From the NCBI RefSeq assembly GCF_003813965.1, contig NZ_CP033896.1:2294001-2358000 (forward strand): 64,000 bases of DNA, in the 5' to 3' direction. The translations under genes were made by a program, and so were the position numbers. The notes beneath the pieces are model-generated. The model did not search any database. It saw nothing but the letters and a program-made list of their open reading frames with translations, and had not been told where the DNA came from. Shown here one piece after another: positions 41,918 to 51,332 of this stretch (positions are counted from its first letter, which is position 1; every line of letters starts with the position of its first letter). Source of the DNA: Corynebacterium choanae (GTDB taxonomy: Bacteria; Actinomycetota; Actinomycetes; Mycobacteriales; Mycobacteriaceae).

Positions 41918-42449
41918 AATCGACCTTGTCTACGCTTTCTCCCAGTAGAAACCTTTTACAACCAGCACAGCACCCGGCAGCGGCACCCCACCGCCGATCA
42001 CTCTGCCGAAGCTGCCGGCAGATCGCCGACAGCAACGCTCATCTCATGGTCAACCAACTACTACAACCATGATCCTGATGTGACCGGCGCCTAGCCTGCA
42101 GTCACATCCGCAAATCCCGCACAGTAGCAGCGCCAATGATTCCATTGTGGCCGGTTAAAGTCTGCTATGTACAGCATTCGTGAACAATTCTTCATTTTCA
42201 CCATTTCAACCGGCAGGTTTGCACCGCACCATTGCAACGTTCAGCCGCCGACCGATAGTAAAAGCGCTGCGGCCGCCACCGACATCGTCACTGTGCAAAC
42301 CAGCGAAAAGACCAGGCAGCGGCCACACAACACATGCATGCGAAAAGCATGTGCAGCATCAGACACGGAACGACTCTTATGCCATTTCCGCGAGAACTAT
42401 GCACAGGTAAGGCACGACGACACCTGCACACAGGCCGACGATAATCGAC
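41918..42449. other. nnrD-glmS intergenic region
   Basis: 532 bp with the nnrD promoter side and the glmS downstream side. One small hairpin CACATGC / GCATGTG (42331-42353) was seen. No coding frame is supported. Confidence 0.4.
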
Positions 42450-44309
42450 CTATTCGACAGTCACCGACTTCGCCAAGTTCCGCGGCTTATCAATGTCTTC
42501 ATTGCCACACTGTTGTGCAATCTCGGCAGCTAAGAACTGCAGCGGCACAGTCGCCAACAGCGGCTGCATAATCGTTGAAGCTTGCGGGATGCGGATCAAC
42601 CAGTTGGCGTAAGGCTCAACAGCGGTATCACCTTCCTCGGCGATCACAATCGTTTTCGCACCACGGGCACGAATCTCTTGAATATTCGACACAATCTTCG
42701 AATGGAGCACTTCCCGACCACGTGGCGAAGGCACCACCACAACCACCGGCAAATCATCTTCGATGAGCGCAATCGGCCCATGCTTCAACTCGCCGGCAGG
42801 GAACCCTTCCGCATGAATATAGGCCAGCTCTTTAAGCTTCAACGCACCCTCAAGTGCGACCGGGTATCCAACCCCCCGGCCAAGAAACAGCATGGTACGA
42901 ATCGCGCCAAGTTCCTTAGCGATCGCCAAACACTGCTCTTCACAGGCCAACACCTGCTGCACCTTTTCAGGAATCGCCTCCAGCTCAGTCCAAATATCGA
43001 GCACTTCATCCGGATATTTCGTGCCACGTTCCTGGGCGAGCGCAAGACCGACAATATAGTTCGCGGCCACCTGCGCTAAAAACGCCTTCGTGGAGGCAAC
43101 CCCGATCTCAGGACCGGCATGCGTATAAAGCACGGCATCCGATTCGCGTGGAATCTGCGCCCCAAAGGTATTGCACACCGCCAGTACTTTCGCACCCTGC
43201 TCCTTCGCATGGCGAACAGCTTCCAACGTGTCCGCAGTCTCCCCGGACTGGGATACAGCCACCACCAACGTGCGTTTATCCAGCACCGGATCCCGATACC
43301 GGAATTCTGAAGCGACCTCGATTTCCACCGGAATACGAACCCAATGCTCAATCGCATATTTCGCAAGAAGACCGGAGTGATAAGCCGATCCGCAGGCGAC
43401 CACAAACACCTTGTCAAAGCTGCGCATATCAGCACCGGTGAGATCCTGCTCGTCCAGCACGATCCGACCATCGACAAAATGCCCAGTCAAGGTGTCTCGA
43501 ACTGCTGCCGGCTGCTCGTTGATCTCTTTCATCATGAACGAGTCATAGCCACCTTTTTCTGCAGCAGCTAAATCCCAGTCGATAGTAAAGGCTTTCCCCT
43601 CCACCGGATTACCAGCGAAATCACACAGGCTGTAGCCCTCAGCAGTGGCGTGAACCACCGTGTCTTGTCCCAATTCAACAGCGTCGCGGGTGTATTCGAT
43701 AAACGCTGCCACATCAGAGCCAAGGAAGGTTTCACCTTGCCCAACCCCGATAATCAGCGGAGTGTTACGACGAGCCGCATAGATTTCGCCGGGATGATTC
43801 ACATGCACGAATAAAATCGTGAATGCGCCTTCTAGCTGCGCCAACACAGCCAGCACGCTGGCTTTGAAGTCGCCTGCAGTAGGGCCGTCATTGTAGGCCA
43901 GCGCCAAAAGGTGAGCTGCGACTTCCGAGTCGGTGTCACTGCGAAGGCTAATCCCCTGCTCCGTTAACGCCGCACGAAGCGCCCCGGCATTTTCAATAAT
44001 GCCGTTGTGCACAATTGAGACGGTCCCATCGAAACTATTGTGCGGATGCGCATTGGCATCGGTTGGGCGACCATGGGTTGCCCACCGCGTGTGTCCAATA
44101 CCGGTATGGCCGCTAAACGATTCCGGATTCTCGTCGAGCTTATCCAGAAGATGCTGGAGTTTACCTGCGGCTTTGGCGGTGGCATAGGTACCATCTTCGA
44201 CAATGGTCAACCCAGAGGAGTCATAGCCGCGGTATTCCATCCGACGCAGCGCTTCGGTAATAACGTCAAGAGCCTGTTGGTGGCCCACATATCCAACGAT
44301 TCCACACAT
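42450..44309 (-). CDS. glmS: Glutamine-fructose-6-phosphate aminotransferase GlmS
   Basis: Makes glucosamine-6-phosphate for UDP-GlcNAc. 619 residues from the ATG at 44309, so that Cys2 (MCGIVGYVGHQQA) becomes the N-terminal nucleophile after Met removal; the longer frame cannot be right. Glutaminase domain with RMEYRGYDSSG and HTRWATHGRPTDANAHPH; two SIS sugar-isomerase domains (ACGSAYHSGLLAKY, VAVSQSGETADTLEA); C-terminal KPRNLAKSVTVE. No glmS-ribozyme-like leader is apparent. The divergent hydrolase gene lies upstream. Confidence 0.97.
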   Translation of the reverse strand: MCGIVGYVGHQQALDVITEALRRMEYRGYDSSGLTIVEDGTYATAKAAGKLQHLLDKLDENPESFSGHTGIGHTRWATHGRPTDANAHPHNSFDGTVSIVHNGIIENAGALRAALTEQGISLRSDTDSEVAAHLLALAYNDGPTAGDFKASVLAVLAQLEGAFTILFVHVNHPGEIYAARRNTPLIIGVGQGETFLGSDVAAFIEYTRDAVELGQDTVVHATAEGYSLCDFAGNPVEGKAFTIDWDLAAAEKGGYDSFMMKEINEQPAAVRDTLTGHFVDGRIVLDEQDLTGADMRSFDKVFVVACGSAYHSGLLAKYAIEHWVRIPVEIEVASEFRYRDPVLDKRTLVVAVSQSGETADTLEAVRHAKEQGAKVLAVCNTFGAQIPRESDAVLYTHAGPEIGVASTKAFLAQVAANYIVGLALAQERGTKYPDEVLDIWTELEAIPEKVQQVLACEEQCLAIAKELGAIRTMLFLGRGVGYPVALEGALKLKELAYIHAEGFPAGELKHGPIALIEDDLPVVVVVPSPRGREVLHSKIVSNIQEIRARGAKTIVIAEEGDTAVEPYANWLIRIPQASTIMQPLLATVPLQFLAAEIAQQCGNEDIDKPRNLAKSVTVE

Positions 44310-44595
44310 AGGCACACTGTACCGTGCAAAGGCAATAACCTTTAAATACCCATGATGGAGTGATTCTTCAGGTTGCCGCAGATCACGGCCGCCTGCTGTA
44401 TATGTGCTGCTCTCACTGAACCAGCCTCGCAAATTTTGAAGTGACACCTGCACGAATGCGGAAAACTGATGTGTTACTTTCCGATATTCCGCCACAGCGA
44501 AATCATCGAAGGACTGCCAGATTTCTCTCCCCTCTTTGCTTATTTCACAGCCCGCAAGGGGCGATAGCAGCAGCCATCTACTATTGTTGCTATAC

Positions 44596-45432
44596 GTGGC
44601 TGGAAATCTGCAGAAACATCTCAATCGTTTATCCAAGCGCGGTCCGCACCGCGTACTCGTTGGCGACCTGGATTTCGTTGGAATCCCGGGAGTGCTTTAC
44701 ACCCCTGCTGAAGGTAACGGTATCCCAGCAGTAGCCTTTGGTCACGATTGGATGGCGAGTGTCAAAGACTATCACCGTACGCTGCGGCATCTTGCAAGTT
44801 GGGGGATCGCGGTTGCTGCCCCACAAACTGAACGAACAATGATGGCAAACCATCGAGGGTTCGCAGCAGACTTGGAAACCTGCCTGCAGATTTTGGCAGG
44901 TGTCAAACTCGGCGAGGGGAATGTCACAGTCGCACCAGGCAAACTTGGCTTGGCCGGTCACGGCATGGGTGCAGGATGTGCAGTCCTTGCCGCGGCCGGG
45001 AACGAAAAAGTCAAAGCGGTTGCTTCGATCTTCCCGGCGAAAACCTCCCCCAACGCCTATAGCGCCGCGAAACGGGTGGAAGCACCAGGGCTGGTCATCG
45101 GCTCTGCAAAAGACTCACTTGTTGATGCCGGTAACCCTGCCCGATATGCCGCAAACTGGGCTGGTGACTGTGTCTACCGCGAAGTCGACAATGGAAACCA
45201 GTTCGGGTTCACCGAAAACCTCACCCGGAAACTGCTCCTTGGTATCGGCCTGCCAGACTATAGTGCCCAAGAAACCATTCGCGGGCTTGTCACAGGATTC
45301 CTGCTGCACGAATTAGCGGGTGAACGGAAATATTCCGCCTTCGCCGATCCAACAGCCGAAGCGAAGCATGTGCTCATATTCGACGACGAGGAAATCGCAG
45401 AAAAAGCCGATCTGTCGAAGTCGCAACGATAA
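44596..45432 (+). CDS. Dienelactone hydrolase-like alpha/beta hydrolase
   Basis: 278 residues from a GTG at 44596 (MAGNLQKHLNRLSKRGPHRVLVGDLDF), chosen because this segment fits the family N-terminus. The fold is alpha/beta hydrolase: PAVAFGHDWMASVKDYHRTLRHLASWGIAVAAP, and the nucleophile-elbow position reads GLAGHGMGAGCAV. The usual Ser or Cys (GxSxG / GxCxG) is replaced by His (GHGMG), so catalysis is doubtful. Related proteins next to glmS in mycobacteria (Rv3438 position) are of unknown function. Confidence 0.8.
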   Translation: MAGNLQKHLNRLSKRGPHRVLVGDLDFVGIPGVLYTPAEGNGIPAVAFGHDWMASVKDYHRTLRHLASWGIAVAAPQTERTMMANHRGFAADLETCLQILAGVKLGEGNVTVAPGKLGLAGHGMGAGCAVLAAAGNEKVKAVASIFPAKTSPNAYSAAKRVEAPGLVIGSAKDSLVDAGNPARYAANWAGDCVYREVDNGNQFGFTENLTRKLLLGIGLPDYSAQETIRGLVTGFLLHELAGERKYSAFADPTAEAKHVLIFDDEEIAEKADLSKSQR

Positions 45433-45484
45433 ATGCACCGCGGTGGGGACAGGGTTGCCACACCGGTGATGGTTCTTTAACCGA

Positions 45485-45530
45485 CGCCGCCGACTACTCT
45501 TGAACACGAAATCGAGAGGTGTCGGCGGCG
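45485..45530. terminator. Hairpin between convergent genes
   Basis: CGCCGCCGAC (45485-45494) pairs with GTCGGCGGCG (45521-45530), with inner CTCTTG / CGAGAG pairing. It lies 52 bp after the hydrolase stop. Confidence 0.55.
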
Positions 45531-45685
45531 CTTGTCGTACCTAAGGCTGCCTGATTGGTGTTTGCTGTCACGGCACAATCTCGCCGATTCTTACGACGCT
45601 GCCACAATCCGGGTGTAGTGCTGCAACGCAAAGCAGGCTTACTTTCACCCTTCGAAACCGGACACAGCCCGGCTCTCCTTTGCGG

Positions 45686-46126
45686 CTATCGCTGCAGAAT
45701 GCTGCCAATCACACCGTTTCGTCGTCGCTGCTTACGACCACCGTTGCCGACCTGTTGTGAGATGTCACCATCGGCGGCAGCAGGTAATTGAGGGGATTTC
45801 GAAGCAGCTGGACGAAGGCTAGAGTTCATCGCCCTGCCTGCAGATAAATTACCGGCTTGCTCCTCAGAATCCCGATGTGGTGCGCTTAGCCACGATGGCA
45901 GGCCACTGCCGCGCTCCGGCAACCTCCGTTGTTGAGACGTTCCCGGAACAAATCCGGACTGCTGTGCTTGTTGGGATTGTTTGCCAGATTGCTGCCCTGA
46001 AAGAGTTTTCTCTGCAGCCCGTTCGGCGGCTTGCACAGCTTGGGTTACGGTGGCGTCAAACTTGGCAAGCTGGGCTTGCAACTTTCGTTCAAAGTCGGCC
46101 GAAATTGCCGCAAAATCGTTACTCAC
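45686..46126 (-). CDS. Hypothetical protein with basic C-terminus, ESX-4 accessory cluster
   Basis: 146 residues from a GTG that overlaps the preceding gene's TGA (GTGA). The N-terminal ~45 residues form an amphipathic helix (FAAISADFERKLQAQLAKFDATVTQAVQAAERAAEK), the middle is Gln/Ser-rich, and the end is strongly basic (GGRKQRRRNGVIGSILQR). No known domain. Translational coupling to the Ala/Pro-rich gene shows that the two work together; it could be a chaperone or partner of that protein. Confidence 0.7.
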   Translation of the reverse strand: MSNDFAAISADFERKLQAQLAKFDATVTQAVQAAERAAEKTLSGQQSGKQSQQAQQSGFVPGTSQQRRLPERGSGLPSWLSAPHRDSEEQAGNLSAGRAMNSSLRPAASKSPQLPAAADGDISQQVGNGGRKQRRRNGVIGSILQR

Positions 46127-48111
46127 CAGGTTCCTGCCTTTCGAATTTGCTCAGTTGGTGAAGATGTTGGTGCTGCGACACACACGGGTTGCGGTGGAGC
46201 AGCTGGTGTCTGCGGGATTCCTTTCGTGTGCACCTGCGGTGCAGCAGGTTCCGGTGGTGGCGGAGCCGGTGCAGGCGCCGGGGCTGGTGCTGGTGGGGCA
46301 GCTGCTGCTGGCTGTGTTGGTGGTGGGGCGGGTGCAGGTGCCTCCGGGGCTGCCGCAGGTGGCTGTGGCAGGAAATGTTCAATCGCGTCATGAATCTGCC
46401 GGTTCACCATGTCGATAAACCCACCTAGCTGGGTCGACAGCAAACCGATACCGACCGTGCCGATGACTTTCGTCGCAATCGAAGTAAGGTCACTGCTGCC
46501 AAATAGTGTGCTAAATATTTCTGTCGCGACTGTGCCAAGCCCACCAAGCAACCCTCCAAAGACCGATCCAGAGCTGCCGCTGCTACTTCCCGATTCGGCA
46601 GTATCCGATTTGTCACTGGATTGCTGATCAGTGCTGCTGTCGTCGTGATCCTTAGCAGCATCACTGTCGCCAGTGGGGCTATCCGGCTTCTGCGGCTTGT
46701 CATCTTCGCAGTCTTTTGTGGACTCTGCTTCAGCAGTGTGTTCGGGGCTTGCTGCATTGTCGCATTGATCCTGCCCGCTACTGCTCGTCGCAGGTGTTTC
46801 ACCATCTGTGGTGTTGACGGTCTGCTTACTGTCTCCGGATGCTTCACCGTGTTTCGCGGGGTCACAGTCGGTAGTTGTATTGTCTGAGGTTTTTGCTGAT
46901 TGTCCGGCAGTGCCCCGTTGATCAACCCCTCCAGTTCCACGGCCGCAGCTACTGCCGGATCCGCTGGTTGCCGGTGGAGTATTCCCTGCCGCCTGGGTGG
47001 CTAGCCCGCCACCTGTTGTTGCTTTGCCACCCGTGTCCGATGATGTTCCACGGTTTGCCTGGTCAGCGCAATTTGGTTCTGCTGCAGTACTGGGAGAGGT
47101 CGGTGTTGGGCATTGTCCCGGATTAGGTGCCACTCCTTGCGGTGTTGTAGTACCTGGAACCGTGCTGGATCCTGCCCCAGCAGGGGGCGGCGGTGGTGTT
47201 GCAGGCTGGCTTGCCGGTGGGTTCGACGGCGGTGCGGGTGGCGCTGCAGGTGTCCCAGCCTGAGGCGTGGTTGGTGCGACAGGCGCCCCAGCCTGAGGTG
47301 TAGTGGGCGCCGGTTGATGGTCTGCAGGTGCGTCTTTCTCCGCGCCGTCACAGTGGCAATCCTTGTCATGAGCCGGCCCCTTGTCATCAGCAGGAGGCTG
47401 CTCATCGTCAGATTGCCCCTTCCCCGGTTCACACTCCCCTGCAGCATTCGCATCGGCCGACCCTTTATCCTGTCCAGCAGCGCCGGGACGTTGGGCAGCC
47501 AGGAGCGCCTCTAGCACGCGTAGCAGCTCTTCATATACTGCTGCAAATGACTCATCCCGGGCACGCAACACTGCAACAATGCCCTGCCCAATATCATCGA
47601 CCAGCCTTACCGCATTGTCATAGATTTCCAGCGCCGCAGCTTGATCATACGGGTAAAGGACGTGCGCATTCGTCACCAAGGTTGGAACGACGACCGTCAA
47701 GGCATGTTCAAAATTTTTCAGCTGCAGCACCGTTAAATCCTCTAGCTGCCGCAGCGCATCTTCTGCTTCATCCGCGGATTGATCGGCCTGCCCTAAACCC
47801 TGCAAACGGTGTAAAAACTCGGCTGCTTTAGGAATAACGTTGCTCAACACTGACACGATTGTCAGCGGCATGTTCAACAGGTCAACTGCTTTACCGAGTT
47901 TGCCCTTCGAACTTTTCGCCTGTTTGGCGGTTTGCCGAACAGCACCCCCTACTGCCGCCGGATCAAACCCTGCAGTGTGACTAAGTAGTGTCTCCACCTG
48001 GCCAACCCCAACCTGTGGGCCGCGATAATAGCTAGCCAGTGGCGACTGCTGCAGCATAGCGATGGCCTGGGCATATTGACTACCGATTGTGCTTGCCGTT
48101 GACGTTGTCAT
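46123..48111 (-). CDS. Large Ala/Pro-rich ESX-4-linked protein (Rv3439c-like position)
   Basis: 662 residues, with GAGGGGG before the ATG. Residues 1-205 are helical and resemble an ESX/PPE-like substrate head (QYAQAIAMLQQSPLASYYRGP, DLLNMPLTIVSVLSNVIPKAAEFLHRL, QLKNFEHALTVVVPTLVTNA). Residues ~210-520 are a low-complexity Pro/Thr/Gly/Ser/Asp spacer with scattered single Cys and a DKDCHCDG cluster. Then comes a Gly-rich hydrophobic segment (VFGGLLGGLGTVATEIFSTLFG, VIGTVGIGLLSTQLGGFIDM), and the end is Ala/Pro-rich. No signal peptide. The position corresponds to Rv3439c (alanine- and proline-rich) of M. tuberculosis. Export by ESX-4 is an inference. Confidence 0.75.
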   Translation of the reverse strand: MTTSTASTIGSQYAQAIAMLQQSPLASYYRGPQVGVGQVETLLSHTAGFDPAAVGGAVRQTAKQAKSSKGKLGKAVDLLNMPLTIVSVLSNVIPKAAEFLHRLQGLGQADQSADEAEDALRQLEDLTVLQLKNFEHALTVVVPTLVTNAHVLYPYDQAAALEIYDNAVRLVDDIGQGIVAVLRARDESFAAVYEELLRVLEALLAAQRPGAAGQDKGSADANAAGECEPGKGQSDDEQPPADDKGPAHDKDCHCDGAEKDAPADHQPAPTTPQAGAPVAPTTPQAGTPAAPPAPPSNPPASQPATPPPPPAGAGSSTVPGTTTPQGVAPNPGQCPTPTSPSTAAEPNCADQANRGTSSDTGGKATTGGGLATQAAGNTPPATSGSGSSCGRGTGGVDQRGTAGQSAKTSDNTTTDCDPAKHGEASGDSKQTVNTTDGETPATSSSGQDQCDNAASPEHTAEAESTKDCEDDKPQKPDSPTGDSDAAKDHDDSSTDQQSSDKSDTAESGSSSGSSGSVFGGLLGGLGTVATEIFSTLFGSSDLTSIATKVIGTVGIGLLSTQLGGFIDMVNRQIHDAIEHFLPQPPAAAPEAPAPAPPPTQPAAAAPPAPAPAPAPAPPPPEPAAPQVHTKGIPQTPAAPPQPVCVAAPTSSPTEQIRKAGTW

Positions 48112-48223
48112 CGGTCGTATTCCCCCTCATTGATGTGTGTGTTGCCGTTGAGCGCGCCTCATCGCCGCATGGCGAAAACCAGGTGTGATGCGCAGCCTTG
48201 GTGGCAAGTATGAACGTTGTTTC

Positions 48224-48532
48224 TTACACGACGGGATCGATCCGTCGCAGATTCTCGGCAGCAGTGTTATCAGCAGCAATATGTTCATCGACTTGTGCCA
48301 TCAGCTGCTCGCCCATAGCACCAAACCCGTCGAGTGTCTCCCCAACCGCGTCGTGTAACAAGGTGATTGCTTCTTGAATACGGCGTCCATAATCAGCGAA
48401 CTGTTGGCCGCAGCAGTACGGATTGAGCGTGGCAACACTGCGATGATGGGCGGTGATCTCTTCCCGCGCCGTGCCGAGAAGATTCGCAGCAACCTTGGTA
48501 GTTGCTATCGGATCAAAAGCAAGTTCTTCCAT
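48224..48532 (-). CDS. Small helical protein, type VII secretion target-like (Rv3440c-like position)
   Basis: 102 residues, with AAGAGA before the ATG. All-helical, with a helical hairpin pattern similar to EspC/WXG100-size proteins (FDPIATTKVAANLLGTAREEITAHHRSVATLN, then FADYGRRIQEAITLLHDAVGETLDGFGAMGEQLMAQVDEHI). There is no WXG motif; the turn reads NPYCCGQQFADYG. It lies directly upstream of the Ala/Pro-rich gene on the same strand (112 bp), so the pair may be co-secreted. The assignment as an ESX target is inferred from size, shape and position. Confidence 0.7.
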   Translation of the reverse strand: MEELAFDPIATTKVAANLLGTAREEITAHHRSVATLNPYCCGQQFADYGRRIQEAITLLHDAVGETLDGFGAMGEQLMAQVDEHIAADNTAAENLRRIDPVV

Positions 48533-49137
48533 GATGTTCTCTTGTCTTTCACTGGTTTACGTGCCACCAGCCGCACAATGAGCCGAGTCTGTGCAGTGTT
48601 TGTGGCGTACAGCAGCATCGTCGACAAGCAACCCGGAGCACCCCCCAAGTCGCCTGCTGCCCGACACCGGCAACATCCCACGCGGCGGTAGCGGTTCAAT
48701 GCTTCCTTTGACTGCGAACTCGCCGCCGCCGGTTCCCACCGGTTTTTGAACCACTGCATCTGACCGCGAAAGTAGCCGCGGCAACCTGTTAACAAAGTGG
48801 TCGATGTGTGCCGCGGCCCCAAGCCCCACCCATTGGCAACAGTAGCGAACTTCACCGCAGACATCGGGTCGTATGTTGATTCTTGCAAGCGCCAACACCG
48901 GGCAATGGTTGAAAATAATGCCGATTATTGGCCTGTCAACAACGGCTTTTCAGATGCGGCAAACCATCAAAAACAAAACCCACCTGCCACCAGTGGTGTG
49001 CGTGCACTCTTGGAAAAGCACAGACCACTTGGGGAAGGTGGGTTGCTGAACATGTGGTTGTTGTCAGCGCTAAACGTCATATCCAAAACCCTGACATACC
49101 GTCACCGTAATAATCACAGACTGTTGATGCTGCCCTG
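48533..49137. other. Intergenic region with terminator
   Basis: 605 bp between the small helical protein gene and the one-TM protein gene. Apart from the terminator at 48966-49044 and the presumed promoter of the accessory set, nothing was recognised. Confidence 0.45.
48966..49044 (-). terminator. Terminator of the one-TM protein gene
   Basis: AACCCACCT (48977-48985) pairs with AGGTGGGTT (49036-49044), with inner CCAGTGGT / ACCACTTGG and TGC/GCA pairing. On the minus strand it is followed by TTTTGTTTTTGA, a good T-run. It starts about 95 bp after the stop codon. Confidence 0.85.
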
Positions 49138-49560
49138 TTATTCGCCGGTGCTAGTGGCCGGTGGGGCAACTGGTGCCACAGGAGCCACAGGTGCTGGTGA
49201 GGCTCCTTCACCAGTGGTTGCCGTAGATGGTGCAGGGTCTGCACTTACCGGAGTTGGAGTCACAGCGGACTGCGAGGTGGTGGATTGCTCAACGGGCACT
49301 GCCGAAGTGGTGGTTGTCGTGTCAACAATACTGACACCACGTTGCTCTGCGGTGAGCCGTTGAAGATAGGCGGCTTCGTCTTTCTCGAGGGCACTGGGAA
49401 TAGCTAAGGTTTGGAATCCAACGGCCACAAATCCAGTGATGGCAGCAACACCAATGATCACAGCCATGGAGTAGCCGATCATCGCTTGCATACGACGGTT
49501 TGCCCGGCGCGTACCGGCGACGTGGGTGGCGTCAGCGATCTCCGCTTGGTCGACGGTCAT
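49138..49560 (-). CDS. One-TM membrane protein with Pro/Thr-rich exterior tail
   Basis: 140 residues. A 25-residue cytoplasmic start is followed by one membrane segment (MIGYSMAVIIGVAAITGFVAVGF, about 27-49), a short helix (ALEKDEAAYLQRLTAEQRG) and a Thr/Ser/Pro/Ala-rich tail with a PVAPVAPVAPPA repeat. AGGAG directly abuts the ATG at 49560, so the true start may be slightly different. No domain recognised. It lies downstream of the VWA-like gene on the same strand and may belong to the same envelope module. Confidence 0.65.
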   Translation of the reverse strand: MTVDQAEIADATHVAGTRRANRRMQAMIGYSMAVIIGVAAITGFVAVGFQTLAIPSALEKDEAAYLQRLTAEQRGVSIVDTTTTTSAVPVEQSTTSQSAVTPTPVSADPAPSTATTGEGASPAPVAPVAPVAPPATSTGE

Positions 49561-49810
49561 CTCCTGGGTGAGCGGAGTAGATGACGGCTGCGTTTACTTG
49601 TGCGTTCCTTGCGAATGTTTTTGACCAATGTGGTGTCGCAGCTGATGAATGCTCACCGCCGCGAGAAGATACTACTGGGCGAGGGTGACAAAATTTGCAC
49701 CAGCCAAAATCGCGCGCAGCGGATCAAGCACCCGGAAGGGGGCGATCTCTGTCTCATCAATACGGGATCAATTCGGCAGCACTTTGCCCTAAGCGGAAAC
49801 GGCAAAATAG

Positions 49811-51118
49811 TTAGCGTTGACGTTGCGGCTGTTGCGCAGCGATAGACGTGACCTGAAGATGCGAATCGGGTTGGATCCGGACAGTGTTGAACACCCGTCC
49901 ATCAGCCTGATCAGCTGCAAAATCGGTAAAGGACAGTTTCCACAAACCTTCCCAGGACTGTCCTGGTTGAAGTTGCATTGTCCCATCGACCTGTTGCACC
50001 GGCTGTTGGACTGCAGACCATTGAACGTTAGCACCGCCAAGTTGGGTTTCCCCATCCCCAAGCAGATCGACTGTGCTGCCATCGGGTGCGGTGAGCACCA
50101 CATGCGCATCCGGACCTAAATCGTCACGGGCAATGACAGTAAAACGGACAGCATCGATGGAATCATCGAGCATCACATCGAACGATTCACTGGCTACCCG
50201 CTCCCCGGATGCTGCACCCGGGGTCCCGAGTGCCTGCCGGAAGGAAGCAAACAGCGAACCTGCACTGTTAGCCGGGTAGAACGCGCCAAAAGCGGGCAGC
50301 TCACCGCACCGCTCCCCTTCCCCGGAAGTGACCCCTTTAAACAAGGAGAAATCGGTCGGGGCGTTACTCTGCGACAGCCCAATACCCACGTGGTAAATAC
50401 CGGCCGACCGAATTTGATCCGCTAAACCTCCGGGGCGACAAATCGCATCTTTGGCCTCCACATCTGCACTGGCAGGGCCTTCCGCGGTGAGTGCACCGTC
50501 AGTAAAGGTGACCAGCATTTTGCATGCATCCGGCTGTTCGGATCGGGAAAAATCTTCATACGCACCTGCGAACGCATTAGCGTAGTTGGTGTACAGCTCG
50601 CTATCACGGTCAGCCTGGGCGGCGATTACCGAATTGATTTTGCTCAACGACGACTCATTCAATGCTGTCCAACCACCATAGGTGCCACCGGCACCAGGAG
50701 CCGCGTTATACAACTGACCGAAACCGGCCACCCGCACGTTGGTGGCAAAACCCTCATCTTGCTGCTTGATCAACAGCTGTTCCACAAATTGTTGGGCTGC
50801 AGGTACGCGGGCATCATCCGGGTCGGTGCCGGGCCGATCACGATGAATCTCACCGCCGGCAACTTCATGCTTGAGTGGCTCTGTCTCATCCATCAAAATG
50901 AGCACGTCAAATGAGATACCTACAATCCCGGCAAGTAACCAAGAAACGAACGAACCAATATCCCTGGCACCGTCAGTGGCGTGATAAAGCACCGCCACCA
51001 CAATCGAACCGATAAGACCATGTGCCCCACAGACTAGCGAAGGCAAAAGGGCATTGTTCGCTTTGCCCACCCGAGTTGCGCCTACTGCATTGGTATCTAC
51101 CGGATCAAAAGGCTCCAC
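49811..51118 (-). CDS. VWA-like membrane-anchored protein, possibly 5'-disrupted
   Basis: 435 residues from a weak GTG at 51118. Two hydrophobic stretches (ALLPSLVCGAHGLIGSIVVAVLYHA and FVSWLLAGIVGISFDVLILM) lead into a VWA-type domain: FDVLILMDETEPL (MIDAS start is DxT rather than DxSxS), a central FGQLYN, and CKMLVTFTDGALT. The C-terminal part (FRQALGTPGAAS, then FTVIARDDLGPDAHVVLTAPDGSTVDLL, and WEGLWKLSFTDF) is beta-rich. Upstream, two other frames carry gene-like N-terminal sequence (51097-51332), so the gene may be longer and frameshifted. It occupies the place where glmM follows rpsI in related genomes. Confidence 0.7.
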   Translation of the reverse strand: MEPFDPVDTNAVGATRVGKANNALLPSLVCGAHGLIGSIVVAVLYHATDGARDIGSFVSWLLAGIVGISFDVLILMDETEPLKHEVAGGEIHRDRPGTDPDDARVPAAQQFVEQLLIKQQDEGFATNVRVAGFGQLYNAAPGAGGTYGGWTALNESSLSKINSVIAAQADRDSELYTNYANAFAGAYEDFSRSEQPDACKMLVTFTDGALTAEGPASADVEAKDAICRPGGLADQIRSAGIYHVGIGLSQSNAPTDFSLFKGVTSGEGERCGELPAFGAFYPANSAGSLFASFRQALGTPGAASGERVASESFDVMLDDSIDAVRFTVIARDDLGPDAHVVLTAPDGSTVDLLGDGETQLGGANVQWSAVQQPVQQVDGTMQLQPGQSWEGLWKLSFTDFAADQADGRVFNTVRIQPDSHLQVTSIAAQQPQRQR

Positions 51119-51332
51119 TCGCTGGTTGCTGCTACAGCAACATTGCTTGGCACAGCCGAACCACCTGGCGCCCCGGCAGCGTGAAACTGCATTGTTGGGG
51201 CGTCATTAACGGGGGAACATAATTGAGCCGTCGGCGCATTACCGGTTGCAAAGCCCGGTTTAGACTGCCCCTGCGGCATCTCCCAATCCCCGGAGGCTCC
51301 CAGCCTCCTTGGCTGTTGTTATCCGAATTCAT
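51097..51332 (-). pseudogene. Possible frameshifted 5' part of the VWA-like gene
   Basis: An ATG at 51332 begins MNSDNNSQGGWEPPGIG, typical of Gly/Pro-rich cytoplasmic starts of corynebacterial membrane proteins, and stops at 51132. A second frame (MPQGQSKPGFATGNAPTAQL, 51279 down to 51097) continues the same style, and the VWA gene proper uses the third frame. Two frameshifts, either real or sequencing errors, would join them. The evidence is compositional only. Confidence 0.35.

Noticed and set aside
44440..44595. Upstream start for the hydrolase-like gene (44536)
   Set aside because: The family-like N-terminus begins at the GTG at 44596; the extra 20 residues are Ser/Leu-rich and unconserved in style.
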